Below, in pieces: positions 12,201 to 26,116 of a stretch of DNA of 64,000 bases. The translations under genes were made by a program, and so were the position numbers. The DNA is taken from NCBI GenBank assembly GCA_014904845.1, contig MU119353.1, positions 62,001 through 126,000 on the forward strand. Direction: 5' to 3'. The notes under the pieces were generated by a model. That model did not search any database, was not told the DNA's origin, and saw only the letters and a list, made by a program, of their open reading frames with translations. The stretch is from Acephala macrosclerotiorum. Lineage: Eukaryota > Ascomycota > Leotiomycetes > Helotiales > Mollisiaceae. The number at the start of each line of letters is the position of its first letter. The stretch's first letter is position 1.

Positions 12201-13850
12201 AAATCGTTGTAATAAAAGAAATACTAAAAATCGTTAATTCTATAAAATAGTTTTTTTAGAGTTTTTATAGAATATTTGAAAAAACGAATTAATTTGTTTT
12301 TATTATTGAGAATTTTATAATACTTGAAATTAATTTCATAAAAATCGATTTCTCGTTATTAATTAAAAGAAAATATATTGTCATTGTTTTTAAACTATAT
12401 TTTAATTTGTTTAAATCAATTAATTCGAGCGAAAAATACGAAATATTAAATATTAAAACGAAATATTGTATTGTTTTTATGTATATAATTCGAGATTTTG
12501 ATAATATTATTATAAACGTTAAAAATTTTCAATTATTTATTACTATTAAATAGAATTTCGAATTCGTCGAAATAGTAATTATAAAAATAGAAATTAAATA
12601 CAAAATCGAATATAAATTTTTTTTCTTTTTTGTAAATAGTATAAAAAAGATTTTTTTAAAACAATTATTCGTCGTTGTAATAAAAATACAAATTGAATAC
12701 AAAGATAATAATTCGTAAAATAACGTATTTTAAAACTTTAAAAATTTCAATTTTATTTGTACGATTATAATTGTTTTTCTTTTGAAAATTTATTTGCATT
12801 AAATTACTAAAAATCGCTATATTCGTATACATTTTCAAATCGAAAAAATATTGAAAAAAAAATATAACGCGAGAAATTAAATACTAATATTATTAAAAAA
12901 TAATATAGCGTTAAAACTCGTAAATAGTTTTTATATTTTAACGAATTTTTTTCTATTTTTAATTTTTTATTAAATACTTTTAATATTACTTTATATAAAA
13001 CAAATACAATTGAAATAAATACTATTAATTCAAAAAAAAATACAAATAAAACAATATAAAAAGTGAAATTATTTTTTTCGATTTTTTATAAAACGTTTTT
13101 TTCTTTTAATAAAAAAAAAATAAACGAAATTTTAAATAAAAAAATTTTCAATAAAAAAACGAAAAAATATTTAAAAAACGATATAAAGTACTAATTACTT
13201 TATTTTATTGAAAAAAAACGAAATCGAAAAATTTTCGAATATAGAAACGAGAAAAAAACTTGAATAAAAAAATAGTTTTATTATTAAATAATTTCAATTT
13301 AAAATTATTTAATATAAACGTTAATATAATATATAAATTTAAATTTAAAAAAGTACAATTTATCGATTTAATTAATAAAATTAAAAAGATTTTTAAAGAA
13401 TAAAAAAACTAATTCGAACGATTTAAAGTGTAAAAAACATTTTAAAAATACACTAAAAAATATATAAAATATTTACTATTACAAATTATTTCAATATTAA
13501 AAAAATTACAATTTATTTTTAAGCGATTAATATTTCTATTTATCGAAAACTAATTATAGAAATTTGAAAAAAAAATGTTTAATAAAATAATATTTAATCG
13601 TAAAAAAACAATAATATTTAATTAAAATTTTTTTTTTAAAATCTATAAAAATATCAATTTATTTATTCGTATTAAAACAATTCAATATACGATATAATAA
13701 GAAAAGAATTTCTATTATTTTAAAGTCTTATTTTCGATTATAGTAAAAATACTTTAAAAACAATTCGATTACGAAATACTTGAAAAAAGTAATAGTTTTT
13801 ATTAAAATTTATAGTTTTTAATCGCGAAAAAAATCGCTAAAATTTATCAA

Positions 13851-14246
13851 TTGATTAATGCGACTATAAAAATAAACTCGATTACTTTAAAAAATACTAA
13901 TATACTTTTTTTTGTAAATAAATTTTCTAAAAAGTTTATTAAATATTTTTACGCTTTTTTAATAAACTTTTTTTCTAAATACGATCAATTTACATTAAAC
14001 GTTCGAAATAAAAATATAATTACTTTTATAATTTTATTAAAACTTCTACGAATAATAATACTACTTCAAAAAATAATTAATTTTATAATTCAATTCATTC
14101 GAATTATTATAACAATTCTAAAAAACGTATTTTTTAGAGTTATAGTATTATTTTTAAATAACGTAAAAATCAAAAAACTTTATACGAATTACAACAACGA
14201 ATTAACACTTTTAAAAATTCGTCGATTCGTTTTTAAATACATTTAA
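13851..14246 (+). pseudogene. Gypsy reverse transcriptase relic
   Basis: An open stretch of 131 codons keeps the skeleton of a Ty3/Gypsy RT palm and fingers. NFFSKYDQFTL corresponds to the usual D-F-S-G-Y-D-Q core, IITFIILLKLLRIIILLQ to T-A-F-x-T-P-L-G-L-L-R-M-T-T-L-P-Q, and VLFLNNVKIK to the catalytic F-L-D-D-I-G-I-K. The two catalytic aspartates read as Asn-Asn, as G-to-A mutation of GAT/GAC predicts. The match rests on pattern recognition of the family. The enzyme is dead. Confidence 0.7.
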
Positions 14247-16247
14247 AATCTAAATAAAACACTAAATCGAATCGAAAAAACTCAAATTTGTATAAAATTT
14301 AAATTACAATTTTATTAAAACGAAATAATTATTATTAATTTCGTTTACAATTTTAAAAAGCGTTTTTTTAAAAATATAAAAATTATTAAAATTTTAAAAT
14401 AAATTAAATATAATAATATTTTTAAAATTAAAACTTTTATTAAAATTTGTATTTATTAAAAAATATAAATTTAATATTTTAATATTATTATCGAATTATT
14501 ATATCGATTGATTAAAAAAAACGAATTTTTCAAATAAAAAAAAAAATAAAAAATCGCTATAATATTTCTATAAAATAAATTTACAACGATTTTAGTATTT
14601 TATAAAATTTATTACGATTTTATAAATAAATAAAAAATAATTATTTTAAATATTAATACTAATTAATAAAAATATAAAAAAATACTCGATTAATATAATA
14701 ACAAAAAACGAAAACAAATAATTCAATACGAATCAAAACTTTAAAATATTATTAAATGAAATTATAATGTAATAAAAAAAGAATATTGAAAAATTTTAAA
14801 GTATTTTCGCAAATTACGATTTTAATTATATAGTATTTACTTTATTTTTAAAACGAACGTCAATACACTTATTATTCAATTAAATCGAGTAATAATAGAT
14901 TTTTTTAGTATTTTAATTATTTATTAATTCGTTTAAATACGATTATTCGATTTCGAAATTAAATATATTAAAAAAAATACTTATATTATTATAAACGGAT
15001 TATTTAAAAAACTGCGAATAAAAAACGATAATTCAAAGAAAAAAACAAATATTGATAAGTTTATTATAATCGAATTTAATTGTATTGAAATAATTTCAAT
15101 TTCGATTAAAAAACGTAAAATTAATCGAAAAATTAAAAGTAAATCATTTGTAATTAAAAATAAATATGTAAAACGAAAATATTTATTTGAATTGTTAGAT
15201 TAAATTTAAAGGAATTTTTTTAAATTTAGTGTTTTTGATTTTCAATTTCCAATATCGATTACATTTTTTATATACGTCGTATTAATCGCTTTTTTTGAGA
15301 TTAATAAACTATTGAATAATAATAACGATAATAATACTATTTTTTTTTTTGATAATAATTATTCGAATTATTTTTAAAATATTATTTGATATTTGACAAT
15401 TTTAAAACGATTAAAATAATTTTCGAGAATAGAATTTCGCAAATTAATTCGAGAATTTATCGATTACAACGTTTGAAATAAAATACTATAAAAAATGTTA
15501 TTAAATTTTATTTATTTCGATTTATTTTAAACGATTTAAAACAGTATATAATAATTATAATTGAATTATATAATAAGTTCGAATATATTAAAAAAAAAAG
15601 TATTTACTATCGAGTAATTAATTGATACTATTAAAAAAAGTACTATAAAAATATTCGAGATTTTGTAGTAAATTGTAGCGATTATTAATACAAAAGCAAG
15701 AAAAAATACGAAGAAATTTTGTATTTTCAAAAAATAATTCTATTATTTTATTGTATTAAAATAAATGTAATTAAGTTTTTATAATATAGAATATTCGATA
15801 ATTTGATTATAGTACGAAATAACTTTTTTAATTAAATTAAAATCAAACTAATAAAGAATTCGATTTCTAAAAAAATTGCTAAATTTATTTATAATAATAT
15901 TATTTGTAGATACGACGTTTTCGATTACATAAAATTGAACGAAAAACTCGAATTCAAAGAAATTGTTATTAAAAAATTGAATAAACTCGAAATCAAACGA
16001 ATTATTATTTTTATATACAATTCGAAAGCAAACGAAATAATTGAGTGAAAATATTAGTTTATTATTATTATATTGATTATTTTGACGAAAAGAGACAAAA
16101 AAAATTGATTGAAACATTTACTAATTGTTTTTTTTGCGGATCGAACGACTATTTATAGATCAATTGAGTGTACGCCATTTTACATGGTCTATAGTAGAAA
16201 AGCTGTTTTATTTATTGAAATTCGATTCTTTATTTGAAGGACTCTCG

Positions 16248-16741
16248 ATTGGAACGAAGTGCATGATCGAGCGGAGTTTTTTGAACTGAGAACCAGGCAA
16301 ATTGAAATACGAGACGAGAACATGGAAAAATCGAGACTGAAGAAAGAGCGCAATCGCAAGCAAGACCAAGTATATTTCAATGTTTATTACTAAACACGAA
16401 AAGAATTAATTCGAGAAAGAAACTTCGTTTTGGTATATGATATTAAGCTCATTGATCAGGACATGTCTAAGAATACTAAGTTGTTATACAAGTAATTGAG
16501 TCTATATCGAGTTTATTAAGCAAATCAATTGAAAAAGAATTATTTGCTCGAAGAAATAAACGAGACGGCAATTCGAAAGTTATATGCTGAGAATCGCTTG
16601 AAGAAATTTATTAAAAAGGATAAATACTGAGATTCTTTGAACAATAGTAAAAACGAGAATACTATTAAATTCGTTGATTTTAACGATAATAAGAATGCAA
16701 ATATAGAAAAAAAAGCGATTAAAGAATTTCGTAACAAGTAA
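16248..16741 (+). pseudogene. Gypsy integrase C-terminus, unusually well preserved
   Basis: The + frame reads DWNEVHDRAEFFELRTRQIE, then a basic helix, a stop, then RNFVLVYDIKL, a stop before LSLYRV, ANQLK, YLLEEI and LKKFIKKD. This is the order of the Gypsy integrase tail (charged helix, VLVYDTKL barrel strand, W-x-G-P-Y-R-V, K-G-T-Y-x-L-E-E-L-D-G). The stop before LSLYRV sits where that family has Trp, as expected for TGG mutated to a stop. The stretch is visibly less AT-rich than its surroundings. Confidence 0.75.
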
Positions 16742-19700
16742 AGTATTTAAAAAATTGAAAAAAGAATTGAAATTGTAATTCGTATTTTTGAATTCAATAA
16801 AATCGAAAGAAACAAATATATACGATTCTCTAAAAACTAAATAAATAAAAAGAATTCGTTAAATTTCGAAATAATAGTAATTTTTTAATCGAAAAAAAAT
16901 TACTTTTTCTTTTTCTACTTATAGTAATTTTACTTTTTTATCGATTTTCTTTAGAATACTTTTATTTATTTTGATAAATTCTATTTATACTTCGAAAGTT
17001 CTATTTTTTTTTTATTGTAATTAAAACGATTTTATTATATAGAAAAACGAAATTATACTATTTTTTCTTTTTTCAAAAAATCTTAAAAAATTTTAATCTT
17101 TGAAATTTATAAAAAACATTCTTTAATATATTCGAGTATTTTCAAATATATTTCGATATATTTAAATGTATTTCAATTACATTTAATTGTATTTAAATTG
17201 TATAAACGTTCATTAATACAATATTTACTATAATTTATAAAAAAACTTTTTTTAATTCTTTTTTTTCTTTTTCTTAAAACTTTTTAATTACAATTTTTTA
17301 ATTTTACGTTAATTTAAAAATTACAATTTCTTTTTAGTATTATTTATTTTTTTTTTCATTTTTTTAAAGTTTTAATTTGTATTACTTTATATATAAGCAA
17401 TTTTATTAATCAAATATATTTTATTTATTTAAATACTTTACGACGATTTTCTTTAAAAATTTATATATATTTTCTCTATAAAAACAATTTACAAGTATTT
17501 GCTTTTTTTATTTTTTTTCTTTTAAAATTCATTTAATACGCTTTATAAGAAATCAATATAAAATTGTTTACTTAAAATTTTCAAAATTTTCTATTTAAAA
17601 TTAGTATTATAATATTTCAATTACATATATCGATATATTTTAAAGAATTTTCTTCGCAAAAACAAATAAATTTTACAATTCTCAATTATTTAAAACGCAA
17701 AAATATTTGTTTATTTTTTTTGTATAATTTTTTTACAAATATAAAAATTTATAACTTTTTTCGATTTTATTAATAGATTTTTTCTTTTTAAATTTACGCG
17801 TTTTTTATTTTCAAAATTCGATCAATTTATTATATTGCTTTTTTACGCGCAAATTTTACAATTCCAGTTTTTACTCTCGAAACTTATACAATATTATTAT
17901 TATATCTTAAGAAAATACTTTATTAAACTTTGAAAATACGAATTTCACGTACAAAAAACGAAGTAAAAATAATTATAATGCGTTTATACAAATCGTATAA
18001 CGCGATCTCAATAATCTATAAAAAATTATTAACAAATTACTATTTAAAGAAAAAGCAATTACAATTAGTAATATTAATAATAAACTTATAAAAACTAAAA
18101 ACGCAATAAAAAAAATTTTAATTAAATAAAAAAAGAAAATTGCAAATAGTATTATTTTAAGATTTTCTAAAAAAAATCTTAAAATAATACACAGTTTTAA
18201 ATAAAAACTTTTTTTTTAAAGTAAACAAAATTGAAAAATCGCGTATCGCGTTTTAATAAATTCGATTTAATCTGATTAAAACTTTTAATAATATATTTAA
18301 ATACTACAATTAAAAAACTTTTTTTCGAATTTAAATATTTCGATAATTTATTAAAAGTTTTATTAATAGATTTTACGACAAATATATATACTAAAAACTC
18401 GAGTAAATATTTCGTATAAAGCGTTTTGCGTTTTACGAAATTATTAAAATTATTAATATAATTATTATCGAAAGAAATAAAGTTTATAATACGCTATTTA
18501 TAAAAATACTTTTTCGATTTATCAATTACAAAAAAGCGTTAATATACTTAAAAAATGCGAGCGACAATCTAATGATTACAAATTTAAATAAAATAAATTT
18601 AAAAAAATTGCATTTTATTTTTTATTTTTATAAATTTTTAATAATTAGAAAATATACTAAAAAACTTTTCTCGATTTTTGCGAATAAATCTAAAAAATAA
18701 TCAATCGTTACTATTAGTAATATAAGTATTCAAAGCGTTAAATCTCAAAAAACTACTAATATTAATATTTTATTTTTTTAAACAATTTCGTTAATTAGTG
18801 ATAACGACGACAATAATAATAATAACAATAACAATATTATTATTATTAGTTTTTTCGTACAAAATTTTTTATTTTTTCAAATTTTTTAAATTTTTCGAAT
18901 TTTTCGATTCGTTTTTTTTTTCGTTTTAATCTCTATACTAATCAAATTCAAAAAATCTATTACCGATAATAAAAAATATTACAATATATTTATATTTATA
19001 TTAAAAAAATATAAAATTATTATTATTTTATCGTAATTTAATATTATTTTATTTCGATCAATTCGCGAATTTCAATCAAATAATATACGCTCAATAATTG
19101 ATTACACGTACAATATAAACAATATTTAAAAATCAAACGTTATTTTTTTTAATACTTTGAACTTTATTAATCGCATTAAAATTCTAAGTATTGTTTACAA
19201 TATTTACAAGTACTCGTTTACTAAATAATTTTATCGAGTTCATTGTATAACACTTTACGAGAATTTCGATTTACACTTTAAAAACGATAAAAAATAAATT
19301 GAAATTATAAAAATACGATTATTCAAAATTTATAAATTGTACGTTAAAAAAAAAAGTTTTTAATTCGTTTGAATTTACTTTGATATTTGTTTTTAGTTTA
19401 TAAATATTTTTACTATTTTTTAATATAAACAAAAAATACTAATAAAAAATCGATTTTAATTTTTACGAGTTTTTATTGTTTTTACGTTTGTTTTCTCGAT
19501 TAAATCGTTTATTAATTTGAAAATTGTAATAATTTTTACTTTGTAAAATTTCTTTAAATAAACGAAAAAAAAAAAAATTCTATTGCTTTTTCTTAAAGAA
19601 ATTAATATATTGAAATTTTATTATCGATAAACTTTTTTTAATAAATTTTTTTTTTTATACAATACGTATTTCTTTTTTATCGTTTAATTTTTGTAAATAG

Positions 19701-20835
19701 ACTTTAAATTGTAATTATTATTTTATCGATTTTCTAAGAATTACTTTTTTTATTTTAATTACTTTTTTTCAGTTTATTAAACTTTATTAAAATAATAAAA
19801 TTAATCAATTTTTCTACGAAAAAAAAATAAATATATTTTAAAATTTAAATTTATTATACGTTAAATTTTTTTTTCTAATAAATTTCAAATAATTTATTCG
19901 CGATTTAATGATTATAAAAAGACGATAAATTAATTGTTTCGATTTTTTAAAAGAATTACTTGAATAAATCTTTTTTTTAGTATTAAAAATCGAATTTTAA
20001 TTAAAAATCTCTTGAAATAAATTTAATCAAGTATTGTAGAAAAAGAATTTCAAGAATTGAAATTGTACGTTTATAAAATAAAAACTTTTATCGATCGAAA
20101 ATACGTCGAAAATTCTAAAAATTTTAGTTTTTTCATTTTATTTTTTATAAGTTTAATATTTGTTAATACTAATAAAAGAATTATCAGCGATACTATTTAC
20201 GAGAAATTCGAAAAAATTTATAATAAACTTTGAACTCTTTTTAAAAATCGATTTTGAGAACTTTTTAACGATAAATCTTTTCTCGATAATATTTAATTTG
20301 AAAAAGTCGACGCAATTTTCAATATAGTTTATTACGCGAAATTTTTAAATTATTTTATTATTCGATATAAAATTTTCTAATGACTAGACTATTAAAACTC
20401 GTTTAATAATAAACATTTATATACTTATTAATAAAAACAAACTATAATTTAAATCAAATTAATCTTTCGATATTTTGAAATAAAAAAAATAGAAATATTT
20501 TTTAATAATAAGTTTTTTTTTAAATACGAAATTAAAAAATTGATAATATTTATAAAAAATAATTAAAAGTATTTAATTATTTCTAATAATAAATCTAAGT
20601 TTGAAATTCGTTTACTTTTTTTTTTTTTTATTAAATTTTAAAAAAAAAAAAAAAATAAACTATAAAAAAGTTTAATATTAATAGAAATATTAAAGAAATT
20701 ATTAGATTTTTAAAAAAAGACGACAATAATTTGAAAAATTTCGAGCTTTGAATTCTTTGTTTAAAGCGAGTTTTTTCTTTTTTTCTAGTTTTTTTCTTCG
20801 AAACTCGAAATGAGCTCGTTATATAAAGAGACGAT

Positions 20836-21094
20836 TATAGTAGAATTATATACTTTCTTTTTAAAAATCTTTGTAAATAGTTAGTTTCGAGAGTAGTACT
20901 AATTACGTGTTTTCTAGTAAATAAAGAGTTTTTACTTACTATAGACTAATTAACAATTTTTTCTATTTCTATTTTAATTGATTAATTGATTGATTTACGA
21001 ATTACGAATTACTTCGAATAAATTTAATCCACTGACTAAAACGAACTAATCTACGATTAAGTCTTTTTGTTTTGTATTCTATTGTCTTTTTACA
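20836..21094 (+). repeat. Right 259-bp LTR of Gypsy
   Basis: Same length as the left LTR and ending TTTTTACA. Less mutated than the left copy: it keeps GTGTTTTCTAG where the left has GTATTTTTTAG. Confidence 0.85.
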
Positions 21095-24000
21095 ATAATC
21101 GAATCAATATAATAATCTATAGAATATTTTTATTAAATTATTTATAAATTTAATAAAAATCTATATTAATAATAAAAAATATAATAAAAAATTATACGAT
21201 ATTTTTAATCGCAAATTATTAATTTTTTATAATTATTATAATAAAATCGAATTATTTCAAAATTAATACGATAAAACATTTTTTATTAATTTTATAAAAC
21301 GTACAAATACGTTTTATTTCGATAAACTTTTAAAAAAAAAATTCGATTTTATTATATTAGTAACAATAATAAAAATTTATTTTGAGACTAAAAAAAATCG
21401 CTAATTATATATATTTTTATAGAAAAAAACAATTTTAATAAAAATTATTATAATTAATTCAACAAAAATTAAATTGAAATATTTATAAATACTTTTTAAT
21501 TAATTTCAAAAAATTTAATTAAATTTATTATTGAAATATTAAACGAAATATAATCTATAAAATTAAATTATTAATATTTATTGAAATATTGAAAAATGTA
21601 ATTTTACTTTTTACAAATTTATTAATACTTTTAAAAGCGTTTATATTAAATTGCGATCAATAGTAAATATTACAATGCAATTACGTAAAATATAACAATA
21701 TAATTTAAATTTTATTTTTTAAGATCAAAAGAAAAATAAATTCAATTAAAATTAAATTAATTATATTTATAAAAAACGAAACAAAAAACGCGATCGAGTA
21801 TAAAATCGAAAATATTAAAATTGAAAAATTTTTCGAAATAAATATCGTAGAAATTATAGATTTCAAAAAAGATTATATCAAAAAAAATACTATATTTATA
21901 GTAAATCGAGATATTGATCAATAAAATATACGATAAAAAAGCGATAATAAGTATATATAAAATTTCAATAGTAAATTTAATATACGATAGATCGAAATAT
22001 TATAATAATTTATTATTAGAGTTTTCTCGTTAAAATCGAAAAAATAGAAAATTTATTAAAAAATAATCAAATAATAAAAATTAATCAATTACTAATAAAT
22101 ATAAAAATGAAAAACGAGAATAAAAATTATTTTATCGAATTTAAAAAGATCGATAATACGCAAACAATAATTATTTTAAATAATCAGTTTATTCGTTATA
22201 TTATTACAAGGAAAAATATATTCAATATTTTATTATTACAATTTGAATTACTCGAATCGAATTAATATTTATTTTTTACTTTCAAAAATCGATATTTTTT
22301 AAAAGTTTTTCAAAAAATTATATCAAATAATAAAATCATCGAAATATTAACTATTAACTAATCGCAATTTATAGTACTACGAAAACTTGATATTAGCGTT
22401 TAATTAAATATATTTACAATCAAAATTTATAAAATTCGCTTTAATAAAAATATTATTTTATCGCAAAAAACTATTCAAATTAATATTTTATTAAATATTA
22501 TTATTTTTTATATTATTTCTACAAATATACTTTTTTTATTCTATATTCAAAATATAAATATTATAAATATAAAATTCGATAATTTAAAGAATATTTTAAT
22601 TCAAAAAAATAAAATCGTTTTTATTATAAAAAAATAAAATTATTTATAGATATTATTATATTAATTAGAAAAAAGTTTAATTTTAAATTATTTTATCGAT
22701 ATAAAATTATACTAATTATATAAACGTTTTAATTATTTATTGATACAACGTTTTATAAGAATTTTTTAACGAATTAATTATAATATAAATATCAAATATA
22801 TTTAATATTTTATTAAATATTATTACTATTATCAAATATATAAATAATTACTTAAAAAATTCAAATTTATTTTATAAAATAATTATAAATTCAATTATTT
22901 AATTATTATTAACGTTTTATATTTAAATAAAAAACTAATTTTACAAATAATAAACTCGTTTACAGTATTTCAAACTATTAAATTTATGAAAAATATGTTT
23001 ATAAAAACAATATAAAATACATTACGTATATATTAAATCAATACATATTAAAAACTATCGAATTATATCGTTTATAACATTAAAAAAAAAATTTTATCTA
23101 TAGAATTTCAATAAAACACTAAAATAATAACGATTAAAATCAAAGAAATACTCGTTAAAACTTATAATAATATAAAAAAACGTAAAAAAATATTACATTT
23201 TATTATATCGAACTTACGAAATTATTTATAACGAATTAATCGAAAAATAAATCGATAAAAATATAATTTTACAAATAATAATCAAAATTATTAACGATTT
23301 GATAAAATCGAACAATATTATATTTATATTATTAATCTTTAAAATATACTTTAAAATAACTAGTAATAATACGATATTATTATCAATTATTAAAAAAATT
23401 GAAATAATTCGAATAATTACTAAAAAAATACGTTATTTATATATTTAACGTTAAATTAACGACGCGTTTTCAATAAAAAACGATTCAAATACGAAATTTA
23501 TACTAGATTTATTAATTCTATTTAAAGTACGCGTTTAATATAAAAAAAGCGAATAAAAAAAACTATACAAATTACTAGTAATTAATAAAAAAATATATAT
23601 AATCGATATATTTTACGAATTAATTAATTTTTATTTAATAATTATTAAATTTTATTATACGGAAAAAAAAATATTAAAAGTTTATAATCGAACTAATAAT
23701 TAAAAAAATAATTAAAAAAATTAAAAAAAATTTTTTTAGTTTTTTCAATCGAATAAAATAAACAAAAAATTAATCAAAAAACGTAATCGAAAACGTTTAA
23801 AAAAATCACGAAACAAAAATATATACAATAAAAAATCTAAATAAAATAAATATTATAATTTTGTTAAAAACGACAAAAAAAATTACAAAAATTTCGACGA
23901 TTAATTTTTTATTATTATCGTCGAAAAAATTAAAATCTTTATAATTTTTATAAAAAATAAAAAAAAAAATAATATAAAACTATTATTAAAACTACAAAAA

Positions 24001-24527
24001 AAAAAATATAATTACAATTTTTAAACAATTATTCGAAACGTTTTAAAAGAAAAAAATCGATAATTTAATTACAAAGAAATTTTTAATTTTGTTTAATATG
24101 ATTTTAATAAATATACTAAAATTCGAATTTTTAATTCGAGATTAATCAATGAAATCAAAAGTAAAATTATCGATATTTTTTACGAGAAATTAAAACTAAT
24201 AATTCAAAAATATAATAATAAAAAATTTTTTTTTTTTTATATAATCTTCGATAATACAAAGAATTAATCAACAATTAATTGTCGTTTTAATACTTTTTTT
24301 TAATTCAATTTTTAAATAAAAAAATTAAAATATAATTTTGTAATATTATTTAAATTTATATTTAATTTACGACAAATTTTTAACGATTTATATTAGTACG
24401 TTTATCGAAAGAAATCTACTATTTACATTTATTAAATACGATTATAATTATCTTGAAATTTTTGTATAAAATTATAAAAATAGAAATATATTAATAAATT
24501 ACGTATTACAAGTATTATAAAAAAAAA

Positions 24528-24752
24528 TTGTTTATAATTATATCGATATATGATTTTTATTTTCTAATTACGATTATTAAAAATTTTTTCGATATTATTA
24601 AAATACAAATCGACGATACGTTTATATTAATAAAAGAAGAATTTTTTATTCTCGAGAAAAACGAATTTAATAAAATTAAATTTTTAATTAAATTTAAAAA
24701 AAATTTAATACTAAAAATACTATTAATTTTCAATAAATGTATTTTAATTTAA
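24528..24752 (+). pseudogene. Copia reverse transcriptase relic of the outer element
   Basis: This frame reads IQIDDTFILIKEEFFILE and then LIFNKCILI. It matches the younger Copia at about 61.50-61.67 kb, where the same order is IQIDDTLILGD, FVELEDSKLQKTK and LLFNGCKLAI. The DD pair of the RT active site is kept. Stops outside this short stretch make it non-functional. Confidence 0.75.
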
Positions 24753-25030
24753 TTTGAAAATATAATTTAATTACAACAAAAAAATTAAAATAAAAAGATT
24801 AAATTAATAAATATTAAATCATTTAATTTTCAAATTGAATATCGAAAATAACGAATTAAAAAAACTTATATTATTACAATCTACTAATTTAAAACAATTT
24901 TCGATTTATTTATTATTATTTAATATTGAAATTTAACGAAAAAAAAATTATTATATTAAATAAAAAATTAAAATAACAAATTAAAAACTTAAATCGAAAA
25001 TTCAAATATATTATTTTCGATTTATTTACA

Positions 25031-25560
25031 ATGAAACTTTTCGTTTTTATTGATAATTTATTTGTAAATAATAAAAATTTTAATTTTTAAATTAAATATA
25101 AAATTATTTTAATAAATAAATACTAATTAAACGATAAAAAATTCGAGATCAAAAAAAATCTTATTTATTATAATTATATTAAAAGTAAACGCATTATTAA
25201 AAACGTTTTAATTTTTGAAATATATAGTATAATAAAAAAAATCGATATAATAATTACAATCGAATTTATTATTAATATAATTATTTAATAATTCGACTTT
25301 TTTAAAATCTCGACAATCGTTTATACAAACTTATATTCGTTATACGAATATTTAATTAAACTGGAAACGATCAAAGAAAAGCGTTTTATAATTAATATTT
25401 TAATTTTTCATTAATCGTATAAACGCAAAAAACTGTAAAAAATTCAATAAATTAACGATTAAAATAATTTAATAAATATTATAATAAAATCAGTATTTAA
25501 TAAAGTTTTAAAAAAGTTTCTAAATACGAATCATTTTAAAATCCGAATAAAAGAATAAAT
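25031..25560 (+). pseudogene. Copia RNase H relic of the outer element
   Basis: From ATG 25031 the frame reads MKLFVFIDNLFVNNKNF, then after stops YIKSKRI, FEIYSI, LYSLYEYLIKLETIKEKR and NHFKIRIKE. The younger Copia (61947-62470) reads KLFVFVDGSFAMNKNL, STKCKRI, SELYAM, FSFYECIVKLDTTKEKR and NRFNVKVQR at the same spacing. Both therefore belong to related Copia lineages although their LTRs differ. Stops replace Gln/Trp positions. Confidence 0.75.
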
Positions 25561-25908
25561 TAAAAAAAAAAAAAACGAAAAAAAAAATATAAAAAATTAA
25601 AAAAAATATTTACTAAAAAAAAAAATAAAAAAAAAAAAATTTTTGCGTTGTATTTCGAATTTTGTAATTGTTTGATTTATAAAATCAAAAAAAGAAGAAT
25701 TATTTCAATTTCAACGTTTATAATTCTCGATAAACTTCGAGAATAATACTAATCTATTAACGTTGTTTTCAAAATTTAATTACATGATTTTTGTATTAAA
25801 ATATCAACGAGTTTTACGTATCAATAAACTACGATAAAAAAAGAGAATAATAGCGTCTTTTAAATAGTTAAACTAGACTAGTTTTTGTTACAAAGAAAGA
25901 ACTACTAG

Positions 25909-26116
25909 TATAAATACAATATTAGTTTAGTAGTCACGTGCAGTACTAGGCCAGATCGGGACTAGCGCCGTTTGCGTTAGAGTTGAGATTATATTTTTTA
26001 ACTTTTGTACGTTTACTAGATTTAGAATTTACAATCAATTAACGAATTATTTAATTTATTTGTTTATTTCGTTTTTGGTTTATTATTAGTAATAAATATT
26101 TCTAATAATATCAATA
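25909..26116 (+). repeat. Right 208-bp LTR of outer Copia
   Basis: Same length as the left LTR. It keeps TAGTCACGTGCAGTACTAG and GGCCAGATCGGGACTAG; its right hairpin arm is partly changed (CTAGCGCCG). TTAAT follows at 26117-26121, matching 7695-7699. Confidence 0.85.

Larger units (their letters stand above)
9027..21094 (+). mobile_element. Nested 12-kb Gypsy (Ty3-type) LTR retrotransposon, RIP-inactivated
   Basis: Two 259-bp LTRs (9027-9285 and 20836-21094) in direct orientation have matching ends, with TGTAGTA at the start (seen unmutated at 55568) and TTTTTACA at the end. ATAA precedes the left LTR and follows the right one, a possible 4-bp target duplication, weak in AT-rich DNA. Just after the left LTR TTGGTAAAGCGAC is a plausible primer-binding site. 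Reverse transcriptase remains at 13851-14246 and the integrase C-terminus at 16248-16741, both + strand, in Gypsy order. About 4 kb between the integrase and the right LTR has no recognisable coding content. A second copy starts at 55568. Confidence 0.85.
7700..26116 (+). mobile_element. Outer Copia (Ty1-type) LTR retrotransposon, RIP-inactivated, split by a Gypsy element
   Basis: Two 208-bp LTRs (7700-7907 and 25909-26116) in the same orientation are flanked by TTAAT on both sides. Without the nested Gypsy (9027-21094) the element is about 6.35 kb, nearly the size of the Copia at 56750-63079. The + strand of its right half keeps Copia RT and RNase H in the right order (24528-24752 and 25031-25560). 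RIP has put stops throughout, so it cannot be autonomous. The left arm 7908-9026 and right arm 21095-25908 belong to it; the gag and integrase parts are too decayed to delimit. Confidence 0.85.
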
